Below, piece by piece: positions 28,153 through 38,216 of a stretch of DNA of 48,466 nucleotides. Made by a program: the position numbers and the translations under genes. The DNA comes from Thioploca sp. (GTDB taxonomy: Bacteria; Pseudomonadota; Gammaproteobacteria; Beggiatoales; Beggiatoaceae): positions 1-48,466 of the forward strand of contig DAOUSR010000005.1 in the NCBI GenBank assembly GCA_030627125.1. The letters are read 5' to 3'. The stretch's first letter is position 1. Every line of letters starts with the position of its first letter. The notes under the pieces are model-generated. The model was not told the DNA's origin. It saw only the letters and a program-made list of their open reading frames with translations, and did not search any database.

Positions 28153-28237
28153 AGATTTTGGAATAAATTATTCTAACCCTTATTTACTTAATATTACGCA
28201 AAAATTATTTAGTTTTAAAACTTTAGAGGAAAATAAA

Positions 28238-28945
28238 ATGATAGAATTTACAATTCGATATTTATTCGTATTTTTGGTAGGATTTGGATTGATGTATGGA
28301 ACAGCTAATGCTGATAGTATGGATGAACTTTTTGTTGCAGAAGCTCCAACGATTGATGAAGTCAATAGCAATATAGCTAATTATAAGCAAATATTAGATG
28401 ACATCATTAGCAAAAAAATCCCTAAAGATTTGTTAAGATATGCCGAAGCTATCGTAGTAGCTAAAGTAAAAAAAGGTGGATTTGTAGTCGCCATTCAAGC
28501 TGGAAAAGGATTAATGATTTTACGGAAAGGTTATGATTGGGGCAATCCATCTTTAATCACCGTTTCTGGTGCTAGTTTAGGTTTTCAGGCCGGATTAGAA
28601 TCTAAAAATATAGTCTTAGTATTTACTCGTAATAAATTAGCTGAAGACCTTTTGAATGCTAGTTTAAAATTAGGAGCTGGATTAGATTTAGCAGTGGGGC
28701 CTCTTTCCACAGATGTTGGTACTAAACAAATATTTGATAAGGAAATTTATTCTTATTCAGATGGGATTGGCCTATTTGCTGGCATATCTTTAAAAGGTTC
28801 CTCAATGGCAGCCGATGCTTTTGCTAATGAAGGCTTATATGGCAAAAAAGTTACTATAGACGATATTTTTAGTGGTAGAACTAATACTACTGCCAATGCC
28901 GTTATTAAATTAAAAGATATGTTGCAGGAAAAAGCTCAAAAATGA
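28238..28945 (+). CDS. Exported SYLF (Ysc84/DUF500) domain protein
   Basis: 235 residues with GAGGAAA before the ATG. The N-terminal signal-like helix ([21 protein letters not shown]) is followed by a SYLF domain: [46 protein letters not shown] and [14 protein letters not shown]...[25 protein letters not shown] domains bind membrane phosphoinositides in eukaryotes; bacterial roles are unclear. Its stop overlaps the hisE start (ATGA), although the two have no obvious functional link. Confidence 0.88.
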   Translation: MIEFTIRYLFVFLVGFGLMYGTANADSMDELFVAEAPTIDEVNSNIANYKQILDDIISKKIPKDLLRYAEAIVVAKVKKGGFVVAIQAGKGLMILRKGYDWGNPSLITVSGASLGFQAGLESKNIVLVFTRNKLAEDLLNASLKLGAGLDLAVGPLSTDVGTKQIFDKEIYSYSDGIGLFAGISLKGSSMAADAFANEGLYGKKVTIDDIFSGRTNTTANAVIKLKDMLQEKAQK

Positions 28946-29262
28946 ATGATGTATTACAACAGTTAGCCCAAATATTAGAGCAACGTAAGACTGCTGATCC
29001 GAGTAAATCTTATGTTGCCAGTTTGTATTCTAGTGGCCTTGACAAAATTCTGAAAAAAGTTGGTGAAGAAGCTACCGAAACAATTATTGCTGCTAAAAAT
29101 GGTAATAATGAGGAACTTACGTATGAAATGGCGGATTTATGGTTTCATTGTTTAGTATTGTTAAGCCATCAAAATATCGAACCTAAAGAAGTTTTGCAGG
29201 AATTAGAACGTCGATTTGGTTTATCCGGATTGGAAGAAAAAGCCCAGAGGAAAAAGAAATGA
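28942..29262 (+). CDS. hisE: Phosphoribosyl-ATP diphosphatase
   Basis: 106 residues, an all-alpha MazG-fold enzyme of histidine synthesis (step 2). Diagnostic segments are [30 protein letters not shown] and [17 protein letters not shown] with the metal-binding acidic residues. It is free-standing, not fused to hisI, and hisI is not adjacent. It overlaps both neighbours by ATGA (SYLF upstream, hinT downstream), so the three are translationally coupled. Confidence 0.95.
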   Translation: MNDVLQQLAQILEQRKTADPSKSYVASLYSSGLDKILKKVGEEATETIIAAKNGNNEELTYEMADLWFHCLVLLSHQNIEPKEVLQELERRFGLSGLEEKAQRKKK

Positions 29263-29603
29263 GTACTGATTGTTTATTTTGTAAAATTATTGCTGGAGAA
29301 TTACCTTCTGAACAAGTTTATAGTGATGAAAAAGTAATAGTGTTTAAGGATATTAATCCTAAAGCACCTATACATTTGCTAATCGTACCTCGTGACCATA
29401 TTATCAGTCTTAACGAGCTTGATAATGATGATTTGACGGTGCATATGATGCGATTATTGCCTAAATTAGCTAAAGGCCAAGGTTTAAATAATGGATTTCG
29501 GACTGTGATTAATACCGGACCAGCAGGCGGACAAATAGTCTTTCATATCCATTTGCATTTGTTGGGTGGTGGTAGTTTGGATGGAGCTGGGTTTTCTATG
29601 TAA
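29259..29603 (+). CDS. hinT: HIT-family nucleotide hydrolase HinT
   Basis: 114 residues with GAGGAAA upstream. [16 protein letters not shown] at the N-terminus and the histidine triad HIHLHLLGG near the C-terminus identify a purine nucleoside phosphoramidase. The hisE-hinT order is common in proteobacteria, where tat genes usually follow. Here the operon ends and a convergent signalling gene begins about 200 bp away. Confidence 0.96.
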   Translation: MSTDCLFCKIIAGELPSEQVYSDEKVIVFKDINPKAPIHLLIVPRDHIISLNELDNDDLTVHMMRLLPKLAKGQGLNNGFRTVINTGPAGGQIVFHIHLHLLGGGSLDGAGFSM

Positions 29604-29808
29604 AGTGTTACATACTTTGCTTACAGAACTATTTTGCAAGCATTAAATTCAGCATAGCAATATTGTTGAGGATGGTACTATTCCTGATAGAAATTTTTCC
29701 TAGATTTTGATTTATATATTTATCAACCTTTGCGTAACTTCAGATAGTAGGTATAAGCGAGGCCTATTGTTGTTGAAAGTGTTATGGTGGTAAATTTTTA
29801 TGCTTTTC

Positions 29809-31479
29809 TTAGGAATTGCTGGGTAAAGAGAGTATAAAAGTACTACCGTGTCCCAATTCACTTTCAATCCGAAGTGTACCTCCAAGTATTTTGGCAAATT
29901 TTTGCGTAATCGCTAGACCTAAACCAGTGCCACCGTAACGGCGAGTCATTGAAGAATCTCCTTGTGCAAAATATTCAAACAATTTTTTTTGTTGCTCAAT
30001 TGTCATGCCAATACCATTGTCAATGATGCTAAAAATTACCCATTCGTCTTTATATTTTACTTCCAAATGAATATGACCATTAGTAGTAAATTTAACGGCA
30101 TTGCTCATTAAATTTAACAGCATTTGGCGTAATTTGGTAATATCAGTATGCATACTACCCAACTGGTCATAAAATACAACAGTTAAAGTATTAGAATTTT
30201 TTTTAGCTAACGGTTTAATGGTCGTAACTATTTCATTTAGAAAAGTATTCAATTCAAAGGTTTCTAAAAATAAGTCCATTTTACCAGATTCAATTTTAGA
30301 CAAATCAAGCACATCGTTAATGAGTCCCAATAAATGTTTACCAGAACTCAGAATTTTTTCTAAATCATCAATAAAATCATCTTGCTCTAAGTCTTCGGCT
30401 GTTTCCTGTAACATTTCACTATAACCAATTATAGCATTTAACGGGGTACGTAATTCATGGCTCATATTTGCTAAAAATTGGCTTTTCGCTCGGTTAGCCA
30501 CTTCAGCTTCTTGCCGTGCTTGTTTAGCGATATCTAGTGTTTGTAAGGTTTCTAACGCACTAGCACATTGATGGGTCATAATTTTAATGAGGTCTAAATC
30601 GTCCTGACTCAAGTGTTGAGCATTTTCCAAATAAACAAAACCGACTGGCTTTTGATTGATTTCAAGTGGAAGCAAAAGGGCATATTCTGGCAATGTCTGT
30701 TCATCTATTTTACCTTCTATCTTGTTTAAACAAATTTGTCGAATTTTTTCAATTTCCTTTGACTCTGTTGCAAGACGACCAATTCCTGATTGAACCGTGA
30801 TTTGTTGCTGGTTATCAGCTGTGATGACGAGACCGCTATTAACAGTAGATATTAGACTATTTTTCCCTAAATTACATAAACCAATAAGTTGGCTTAACAC
30901 ACCGTTGAAGAATTGATGCAAAGATTGAGCGTGATTAAATTCTGGCACGGCTTCTAAAATTATTTTTAATGCCTTACGATTAGAATCAAGTATAATGAGA
31001 TCTCGGTAGGATTTTAGAGACATACGCATAGTGGTGTAGAGTTTATCATCCCGCAACTCAGTTTTGCTTTTGTAGTCATCAATATCATAACGTTCAATCA
31101 CTTCCCTTTCTGGAGCCATACCGGGTTGACCTGTACGGATAATAAGTCGAATCAGGGAATACTTTAGTTCGTTACGAATGTAATTGACTAATTTTAAGCC
31201 AGCATCATCAGTTTCCATGACGACATCAATTAAAGCTACTGTAATATCAGGTTCGGCTCGTAAAATTTCTCGTGCTTCAGTCCCAGACATAGCCTGAAAA
31301 ATTTGTAAGGTTCGGTTTGCAAATTGAAAGTCTTCCAAGCCTAACAGAGTCATTTTATGAACATCTATTTCATCATCAACAATTAATATTTTCCAAGGTG
31401 GCAGTTTGATTTGAGATTTTTTCTCCGCTGTTTTTATTTCAGTAGCACTGCCATCTTTTTTCTTTCTAACTAATTTCAT
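29809..31479 (-). CDS. Receiver-DUF3369-histidine kinase hybrid
   Basis: 556 residues. The N-terminal receiver (about 30-160) has ILIVDDE and the likely phospho-acceptor in [14 protein letters not shown]. The following [31 protein letters not shown] and a GAF-like region (about 150-320) are characteristic of DUF3369. Then come HisKA with [14 protein letters not shown] (His at about 341) and a HATPase domain ([25 protein letters not shown]). It has no membrane helix, so it is cytoplasmic and likely takes phosphate through the receiver to control its own kinase. It begins 68 bp after the stop of the 1733-residue kinase and is probably co-transcribed with it. No DNA-binding partner is nearby. 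Confidence 0.9.
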   Translation of the reverse strand: MKLVRKKKDGSATEIKTAEKKSQIKLPPWKILIVDDEIDVHKMTLLGLEDFQFANRTLQIFQAMSGTEAREILRAEPDITVALIDVVMETDDAGLKLVNYIRNELKYSLIRLIIRTGQPGMAPEREVIERYDIDDYKSKTELRDDKLYTTMRMSLKSYRDLIILDSNRKALKIILEAVPEFNHAQSLHQFFNGVLSQLIGLCNLGKNSLISTVNSGLVITADNQQQITVQSGIGRLATESKEIEKIRQICLNKIEGKIDEQTLPEYALLLPLEINQKPVGFVYLENAQHLSQDDLDLIKIMTHQCASALETLQTLDIAKQARQEAEVANRAKSQFLANMSHELRTPLNAIIGYSEMLQETAEDLEQDDFIDDLEKILSSGKHLLGLINDVLDLSKIESGKMDLFLETFELNTFLNEIVTTIKPLAKKNSNTLTVVFYDQLGSMHTDITKLRQMLLNLMSNAVKFTTNGHIHLEVKYKDEWVIFSIIDNGIGMTIEQQKKLFEYFAQGDSSMTRRYGGTGLGLAITQKFAKILGGTLRIESELGHGSTFILSLPSNS

Positions 31480-31510
31480 TGGTTATTTATTCCTTCATAA
31501 TTTTAGACAT

Positions 31511-31539
31511 ACTTGACAAGTTTTGAAAACCTGTCAGGT
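31511..31539. repeat. CCTGTCAGGT palindrome between two signalling genes
   Basis: ACTTGACAAGTTTT (31511-31524), one centre base, AAAACCTGTCAGGT (31526-31539): 14-bp arms with two mismatches. It belongs to the same family as the coding-region palindrome at 35904-35936. It fills most of the 67-bp gap and could act as an attenuating hairpin in the operon. Confidence 0.75.
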
Positions 31540-31546
31540 ATAAGAC

Positions 31547-34500
31547 TTATTGGACTTCTACCGGATAATAAATCTTGAACATAACCCCTTCACCAACTAT
31601 ACTTTCGCAAGTAAGTGTACCATGCAATTGGGTGGTAACAATATTATAGCAGATATACATTCCCAAACCACTACCACCATGATTGCGATAAGTGGTAAAA
31701 AATGGCTCAAATATCTTTGCCAAATTTTCAAATGCAATACCTTTGCCGTTATCGGAATATTCTAAATGTAACTGCTGTTCATTAAGTTGCACATTGAGTT
31801 GGATAATACCAGTATCTTTACCTTCATTAAAACCATGTGTGTAGCTATTCATCAGTAAGTTAGTCAAAAGCTGTTCCAAAGCACCGGGTAAACTTTTGAT
31901 CCTAATATTATCTGGACAATTAACTTGAATAGCAATCTCAGTCTTTTTGAACTTACTATTAAGAGTAGTAATAATATCATTCACCACCCGATGAACATGG
32001 AATGATTGTAGTTCGTCAGAGGTTTGATCAACAGCCGTACGTTTGAAACTGGTTACTAGATTAGCTGCCCGTTCTAAATTGGATAGGGTTAAATCTGAAC
32101 CTTTATCAATACTTTCTAATGCAGCTAATAATTCATCTACATCCACTTCTTCTTGTTCTATTAACTTATTAACTTGTTTAGCTTTTCGCTGTAACATAGA
32201 AGCACTTCCAATAGCCACACCTAACGGAGTATTAAGTTCATGGGCAAAACCAGCTACTAAACGTCCCAATGATGCCATCTTTTCACTTTGGATTAATTCA
32301 TGGCGAGTTTGGGTCAACTCTTCTACTTTGGTATTTAATTGGACAGTTCTTTCTTTAACTTTGCCGTCTAAATTAGCCATAACTTGAGAATTTTCCAATG
32401 AAATAGCTATTTGGCTGGAGAGCATGGTTAATACTTTTAGACGTTGAGGAGTAAATGCTCCGGTTATCAAGTTATTTTCAAAATATAAAATAGCTCGTAA
32501 TTGTTGTTGATAGACGATTGGAAAACATAATACTGATTGAGTTTGATGATTTTGAATATAGGAATTTTCTGTATAAATCCCTTCTTGACTGGCATTATCT
32601 AATCGAACATTTTCTTTAGTGCGACTAACATAGCTAATAATTGCTGCGGGTAAATATTTATCAATTGGCATAGAACATAATACAGTTACTTCTTGCTTAT
32701 CTACTGCACCTTCAGCTTCAATGAACCATTGCTCACCTTTTGGCAACAGTAAAAAACCTCGTTCTGCTCCAGCATTTTCAATTACAATAGCCATCATTTT
32801 TTCTAACAATTTACTTAGAACAATTTCTCCAGTTAAAATTTGGGCAGCTTTAGCTATATTGTCTAAATCTAATACTGTTGAGGTTTGTAGCCGAGTTGCA
32901 TTTGAACTTACTACTGTACTATTTGTATTAATATTTGGGCTTAAAGTTGTAGTTAATAATTGTGGATATTTTGCTTCTAATTGCTGAACTTTGGCGGTTG
33001 CTCCCCATTGTTGATAGAGATAATGGGCCTGTGATATGTAGATTTTAGCACTGGTTTCGATATTTTGGGCTAAGTAAAATTTAGCTGCCAGTTCATTACA
33101 CAAAGCTTCATTTTGAATAAAGCCGCTATTTCTAGCTGATAACCTAGCTTGTTCATATAGCTGCATTATTTCTAAATCATTACCACCATTAATACGAAGA
33201 GTTTCTGCTTTAATTAGTAGATATTTATGTTCAAAATTATCTGGACAACAATTTTCAGTCCAAGTAGTAAATTTTTCTAAACTTTCATCCAGTTGTTCTT
33301 TAGTACTGTTATGTGAAGCAATTAATGCTTGGTGGAAAAAGAATTCTGGATAAGCTGTTGATCCAAAAACCCCATTTAAATATTTTTTGGCATTTTCCAA
33401 TTGTAAAGTTGCTTCTTTATAGTTACCTAATAAATAATATGCAAAGCTCATATTGGAATGATAAGGACACAATAAGGTATTCATATTGTTTGCTAGAGTC
33501 AATAATTGTTGGACAGATATTCGTTGACCAAAAACTTCTAAAATAATATTTTCACCTTGAAGATAATTAATAATATAATTAATGCCTGAAGCAAAATAGG
33601 TAGCGAATTGATGATTTATTTTTTCCAACAAAGGTAGATATCTTCGAATTTCATTTTTGATTTCAGCCAGATTTTGCCCTTGAGAAAACAAGTTCACAAA
33701 ATAGCCATATAAATTATATCCAGCAAATTCATATTCTCCAGCCTCTATACCAGTTTGATAACCCCTTATATGGATAGATGCCGCTTGATTAAGTGGACGA
33801 CTCCATGGATTTATAAAATTACCAAACAATATGGATGTTTTGCAAATATAAGCCCCAGAATTATAGCATTCGGCCATTTTTAGAGCCATTATTCCAAATT
33901 TATAACCAGATACATAGTCTCCATAAATATCACCGATAAGAAGACCATAATTTGCATACATTTTTGAAATTTCTGCTACTAAACCTCGTTGTTGAACTGA
34001 AATATTAACTGCTCTAGCAACTAAGTATACATAAGTAGACAAATCACCAATAATATAAACTGGTGTTTCTAATACCACAAGCAGTTTGACAATCATAATA
34101 GAATCAGTATCGCTTAAATCAGACCATGAAAGAATAGAATCTGGTTGTATTCCTTGCAAATTTTTACGAGCTTGTTCCATTGCTTGTGTAGAAGCTTGTT
34201 CTTTTTCATCCTCATTAGGTAAAATTATTCCAAATAAAGCTAATGCCTTTCTTCCAGTAGTGACAGCTTTATTAAGTTCACCTTTTACGCAATACATAGT
34301 TATTAAAAGATAATACATATCAACTTTATCAACCATATTTGTGCTATGTACAATAACTTCATTAATAAACTGCTCTGCCATGTCGTAATTAGAATTAACA
34401 AATTCTACTTCAGCACGTTCTTTATAGATTTGAAAAGTTAATTGATTTTGCCAAAAATTTTCTGGTAATAAGGCCATTGCCTTTTGTATATATTCTAATG

Positions 34501-36748
34501 CTGGTTGAGAAGCCATTGATTTTCTAGCTTTTTGGCATGCTATTAAATTCAATTTAGCAATATCAAGTAGTTTTGCTTGCTCATTGAGTAATTCAATACT
34601 GTGATTAAAATGTCCCACAATATTAAATACTTTGTCTTCCAAAATATTAGCCGGGGTATTTTTTAACAGTAAATTCCCTATTTGCAAATGAATAGCCTGT
34701 TTTTGTTTATCAGCAATCAGGGTATAGGTAGCTTGTTGTACCCGATCATGTAGAAACTTAAATTGGGATTTTTCATCTAAAGGTTGAATTAACCCCTCAA
34801 TAATAGCTGGTTGCAATCTTTCTAAAGTTTCATCTTGTTTCAATTCAGAAATAACAGCCAACATGGATAGTTCAAACTGATTACCAATACAAGCTGCCAG
34901 TTGTAATATAGCAACAGTTTTTTCTGGTAACTTATTAATTTTATTAGCCATTAATTCAACTACATTAGCAGTTATATTTTTATTTGCTATCTGTTGAACA
35001 TTCCATTGCCATTGCTGTTGGTTAAAATTTAATAATTCTTCTTCATACAAGGTATGTAAAAACTGATGAGTAAAAAAAGCATTACCTTGGGTTTTCTGAT
35101 AGACTAAATTAGCCAAGTTTTGAATCGTTTCACATTGTAAAGTATCTTGTAATAAATTATTAACATCAAGTAATTGTAAATTAGTTAATGTAATGGTATT
35201 AATAACTACATTATTTTTTTGTAGTTCATCCATTGCCATAACAAAAGGGTGACTACTATTTACTTCATTATCCCGATATGCTCCAATAATCAATAAATGT
35301 TGAATTTCACCATCCAACATAATGGCTTTTAATAATGTTAACGAAGCAGAATCAATCCATTGTAAATCATCAATAAATAATATAAATGGGTGTTCTTTAC
35401 TACATAATACTTTAATAAAATTCAAGTAAAATAATTGGAAACGATTTATGGCTTCAGTAGAACCAACTTCTGCAACTGGCGGTTGTTTACCAATAACTAA
35501 TTCTAAATCTGGAATCACATCAATAATAATTTGGCCGTTATTCCCTACAGCAGTTAAAATTTTAGTTTTCCAATTGGCTAAAGTTTCCGTATTTTCTAAT
35601 AATAAATAGCGACAAAATTTATTGAATGCTTGGGTAATAGCAGAATAAGGGATATTTTTTTGAAATTGGTCAAATTTTCCACCAGCAAAATAGCCTCTTT
35701 TTTCAGTCATTGGTTTATGTACTTCATGCACTAAAGCAGTTTTACCAACTCCAGAATAACCAGCAACTAACATCATTTCAGTAGTACCTTGGTTGACACG
35801 TTCAAAGGCTTGCAGTAGAGTATTGACTTCATTTTTGCGGCAATAAAGCTTTTGTGGGATTTGAAAACGCCCAGAAAAATCGTTTTTAGCTAATTTAAAC
35901 TGCAAACCTGACAGGTCTTGAAGACCTGTCAGGTTTTCTTGGCATCTCTCCAAATCAGATTTCAAACCAAAAGCAGATTGATATCTATTTTCGACATTTT
36001 TAGCCAACAATTTCATCACGATATTAGAAATAATTTGCGGAATTTCAGGATTTATTTCATTTATTGGGACTGGGATTTTAGCAATATGACAATGCACCAA
36101 TTCCATTGCATCTGTACTATCGAAAGGTAGCTGTCCAGTCAACATTTCATAAAACATAACTCCCAATGAATATAAATCAGTCCGATAATCCATACTACGA
36201 TTGATACGGCCAGTTTGTTCTGGAGAAAGGTAGGCTAAAGTTCCTTCTAATTGCTCTGGATTTTTTAAAATAGGATTTTCTCGTGGTAAACGACTGGCGA
36301 TTCCAAAGTCAATAATTTTCAGTTGTTTAGTCTCAACATTCACAACAATATTACTTGGATTAATATCTTTGTGAATAATATTTGCTGCATGAATATTAGC
36401 TAAGTTATCAGCTATTTGTATAGCAATAGGTAGAAACTCTTGGATTGTCAATGGACGATCTACTATTAACTGTTTTAAAGATGCACCATCAAAATCCTCT
36501 AAAATAATAACTAAAGTATTTTGATATTTTTCAATATTATAAACCTTAATTACCCCAGATAAATCTAAACTATTGATAATATCATATTCTTGTTGATATC
36601 TAGTTAATTCGGCAGGAGTAGGGTAATCTTGTTTGAGCATTTTCAAGATAACCGGTTGATTATCCGATTTGCGTTGCCCACGATAAACAAGTGAATTGGC
36701 ACTTTCGTAGATTTGTTCGATGATTTGGTAATTTGGTAGGGTTAGCAT
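31547..36748 (-). CDS. Trifunctional Ser/Thr kinase - AAA/TPR - GAF - histidine kinase
   Basis: 1733 residues; GGAAA precedes the ATG. Residues 7-265 are a eukaryote-like protein kinase with Lys36 (VILKM), HKDINPSN (126-133), DFG (147-149) and the activation segment GTLAYLSPEQTGR. Residues about 300-600 are an AAA/STAND-type ATPase with GYSGVGKT (330-337) and Walker B FILFIDDLQW. A long helical, TPR-like stretch (about 690-1260) follows, then GAF (about 1285-1455), HisKA with FAHELNTPLG (His near 1503) and HATPase (YSDNGKGIAF, GGSGLGMYIC). This architecture is common in cyanobacteria, Beggiatoa-like bacteria and Myxococcales. It should integrate signals into phosphotransfer, probably to the downstream receiver-containing protein. 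A perfect 33-bp palindrome is embedded in the kinase-ATPase linker. Confidence 0.93.
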   Translation of the reverse strand: MLTLPNYQIIEQIYESANSLVYRGQRKSDNQPVILKMLKQDYPTPAELTRYQQEYDIINSLDLSGVIKVYNIEKYQNTLVIILEDFDGASLKQLIVDRPLTIQEFLPIAIQIADNLANIHAANIIHKDINPSNIVVNVETKQLKIIDFGIASRLPRENPILKNPEQLEGTLAYLSPEQTGRINRSMDYRTDLYSLGVMFYEMLTGQLPFDSTDAMELVHCHIAKIPVPINEINPEIPQIISNIVMKLLAKNVENRYQSAFGLKSDLERCQENLTGLQDLSGLQFKLAKNDFSGRFQIPQKLYCRKNEVNTLLQAFERVNQGTTEMMLVAGYSGVGKTALVHEVHKPMTEKRGYFAGGKFDQFQKNIPYSAITQAFNKFCRYLLLENTETLANWKTKILTAVGNNGQIIIDVIPDLELVIGKQPPVAEVGSTEAINRFQLFYLNFIKVLCSKEHPFILFIDDLQWIDSASLTLLKAIMLDGEIQHLLIIGAYRDNEVNSSHPFVMAMDELQKNNVVINTITLTNLQLLDVNNLLQDTLQCETIQNLANLVYQKTQGNAFFTHQFLHTLYEEELLNFNQQQWQWNVQQIANKNITANVVELMANKINKLPEKTVAILQLAACIGNQFELSMLAVISELKQDETLERLQPAIIEGLIQPLDEKSQFKFLHDRVQQATYTLIADKQKQAIHLQIGNLLLKNTPANILEDKVFNIVGHFNHSIELLNEQAKLLDIAKLNLIACQKARKSMASQPALEYIQKAMALLPENFWQNQLTFQIYKERAEVEFVNSNYDMAEQFINEVIVHSTNMVDKVDMYYLLITMYCVKGELNKAVTTGRKALALFGIILPNEDEKEQASTQAMEQARKNLQGIQPDSILSWSDLSDTDSIMIVKLLVVLETPVYIIGDLSTYVYLVARAVNISVQQRGLVAEISKMYANYGLLIGDIYGDYVSGYKFGIMALKMAECYNSGAYICKTSILFGNFINPWSRPLNQAASIHIRGYQTGIEAGEYEFAGYNLYGYFVNLFSQGQNLAEIKNEIRRYLPLLEKINHQFATYFASGINYIINYLQGENIILEVFGQRISVQQLLTLANNMNTLLCPYHSNMSFAYYLLGNYKEATLQLENAKKYLNGVFGSTAYPEFFFHQALIASHNSTKEQLDESLEKFTTWTENCCPDNFEHKYLLIKAETLRINGGNDLEIMQLYEQARLSARNSGFIQNEALCNELAAKFYLAQNIETSAKIYISQAHYLYQQWGATAKVQQLEAKYPQLLTTTLSPNINTNSTVVSSNATRLQTSTVLDLDNIAKAAQILTGEIVLSKLLEKMMAIVIENAGAERGFLLLPKGEQWFIEAEGAVDKQEVTVLCSMPIDKYLPAAIISYVSRTKENVRLDNASQEGIYTENSYIQNHQTQSVLCFPIVYQQQLRAILYFENNLITGAFTPQRLKVLTMLSSQIAISLENSQVMANLDGKVKERTVQLNTKVEELTQTRHELIQSEKMASLGRLVAGFAHELNTPLGVAIGSASMLQRKAKQVNKLIEQEEVDVDELLAALESIDKGSDLTLSNLERAANLVTSFKRTAVDQTSDELQSFHVHRVVNDIITTLNSKFKKTEIAIQVNCPDNIRIKSLPGALEQLLTNLLMNSYTHGFNEGKDTGIIQLNVQLNEQQLHLEYSDNGKGIAFENLAKIFEPFFTTYRNHGGSGLGMYICYNIVTTQLHGTLTCESIVGEGVMFKIYYPVEVQ
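35904..35936. repeat. Perfect 33-bp palindrome inside the large kinase gene
   Basis: AAACCTGACAGGTCTT (35904-35919), a G, then its exact reverse complement (35921-35936). It codes for residues 271-282 (ENLTGLQDLSGL) in the linker between the protein kinase and the ATPase domains without breaking the frame. Confidence 0.9.
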
Positions 36749-36824
36749 CGCTTAATTTCCTTTATGGATATGTTTCAATAATTAGATGTGATATGTCAAT
36801 GCCATTAAATTAAGAGCATTGGTT

Positions 36825-36886
36825 AGGATAACCACAAGGTATTACCCCTACGAATTAATGTTTTATGTAGGGATAATAACTTGATG
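36825..36886. repeat. Family B palindromic repeat, degraded
   Basis: AGGATAACCACAAGGTATTA, then CCCCTACGAATTA and TGTAGGGATAAT align with the 48362 copy; the right terminal arm is lost. It lies between moxR and the large kinase. Confidence 0.6.
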
Positions 36887-36897
36887 TTTATATCTAT

Positions 36898-36915
36898 TTC
36901 ATTAAAAATTGCTAT
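36898..36915. repeat. Family A palindromic repeat, partial
   Basis: TTCATTAAAAATTGCTAT just after the moxR stop. Confidence 0.5.
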
Positions 36916-36945
36916 ATAATACTTTTGCCAATGGGTAAGTCCTAG

Positions 36946-37869
36946 TTAAACTGGAACTTCTACTTGTCGTAAAATATCTTGTACTATTTTTTCTCCACTA
37001 GAACCACTAAAACGTGTTTGTGAATCTATTTTTAAGCGATGAGCAATTACTGGAATTGCTATTTCCTGAATATGTTCTGGGGTAACAAATTCCATTCCAT
37101 CAAATAAAGCTAAAGCTTGAGATGCTTTCATTAAAGTTAATGCTGCACGTAAACTAGCACCCAATTGTACTCCTTCCATATTTCGGGTAGCTCTCACCAA
37201 ATTAACAATGTAATATTTTAATTCTTCACTGATACGGATTGCTTTAGCAGCTTGTTTTAATGTATGGATATCAGTCTGATTAGCACAAGACTCGATAGTT
37301 TTAGTTGTCTGATTGTTCAAAATTGCTACTTCTTCTGCTGCACTAACATAACCCAAGCTAAATCGCATCGCAAACCTATCCATTTGTGCTTCTGGTAATG
37401 GGTAAGTTCCATGAAATTCTATAGGATTTTGGGTAGCAATTACAAAAAAAGTTTCGCTTAATTGATGACTAGTTCCATCTATGCTGATTTGCTGTTCTTC
37501 CATTGCTTCTAATAATGCCGATTGGGTACGAGGTGAAGCACGGTTAATTTCATCAGCTAATAAAATTTCAGTAAAGATCGGGCCTTTATGTAAAGTAAAT
37601 TGATGAGTTTGTTGATTAAAAATTGATACTCCTAAAATATCTGAAGGTAATAAATCTGGAGTAAATTGAATTCGTTGAAATGTAATTTGCAGAGATTGAG
37701 CTAATGCTTTGGCTAAAGTGGTTTTGCCAGTTCCGGGCAAATCTTCTAGTAACACATGCCCCCCACTAATAAAAGCTGCTAATAATTTCCGAATAGAATT
37801 AGTTTGACCAGTTATTATTTTTTCAAGATTAGCAACAATATTTTGATAGATTGGCGGTGTATTTTGCAT
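36946..37869 (-). CDS. MoxR-family AAA+ ATPase
   Basis: 307 residues. Walker A LPGTGKTTLAK, Walker B ILLADEINRASPRTQSALLEAMEE, sensor 1 FFVIATQNPIEFHGTYPLPEAQMDRF and the C-terminal lid domain (LGASLRAALTLMKASQALALF) define the MoxR group. These act as chaperones that insert metals or activate partner complexes, usually encoded next to DUF58 and VWA-domain proteins. No such partner is present: signalling kinases flank it on the same strand. It may serve them, or its partners lie elsewhere. Confidence 0.93.
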   Translation of the reverse strand: MQNTPPIYQNIVANLEKIITGQTNSIRKLLAAFISGGHVLLEDLPGTGKTTLAKALAQSLQITFQRIQFTPDLLPSDILGVSIFNQQTHQFTLHKGPIFTEILLADEINRASPRTQSALLEAMEEQQISIDGTSHQLSETFFVIATQNPIEFHGTYPLPEAQMDRFAMRFSLGYVSAAEEVAILNNQTTKTIESCANQTDIHTLKQAAKAIRISEELKYYIVNLVRATRNMEGVQLGASLRAALTLMKASQALALFDGMEFVTPEHIQEIAIPVIAHRLKIDSQTRFSGSSGEKIVQDILRQVEVPV

Positions 37870-37934
37870 AATTATGTATATTATGATAATTTTGTTAGAT
37901 TATTTGCTAAATGGTAGTTTTTTGTAAAACTTAC

Positions 37935-37961
37935 TATAGCAATTATGAATTCTTAATTTTT
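37935..37961. repeat. Family A palindromic repeat
   Basis: TATAGCAATTATGAATTCTT followed by AATTTTT, directly abutting the miniature element at 37964. Confidence 0.6.
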
Positions 37962-37963
37962 AG

Positions 37964-38135
37964 TAACTACCTACCATGCCCATCATTATACATGTAAGTT
38001 AAATATTTGGAGTTCAAAGCGAATGCCATATCAGATATTATGACGTAGAGACAATTCCTTGTCTCTATAATTTTAAAATAAAACTTTGCTTTGAACTTCA
38101 ACATATATTAATTTAAATGGCATGGTAGGTAGTTA
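37964..38135. mobile_element. Non-coding miniature element with nested inverted repeats (MITE-like)
   Basis: Perfect 17-bp ends: TAACTACCTACCATGCC (37964-37980) and its reverse complement (38119-38135), beginning and ending with TA. Inside, AGTTCAAAGC (38011-38020) pairs with GCTTTGAACT (38089-38098), and within that TAGAGACAATTCCTTGTCTCTA (38046-38067) is an imperfect hairpin. At 172 bp it has no ORF. TA at the ends fits the IS630/Tc1-mariner target duplication. A partial second copy is at 21316-21404. Confidence 0.75.
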
Positions 38136-38216
38136 TCTATTATGTTTATAACCACATTACCCCAAAAACTTGTCAAGCAATCAAAAAATAACTTATAACG
38201 TATAATATGATTATAA

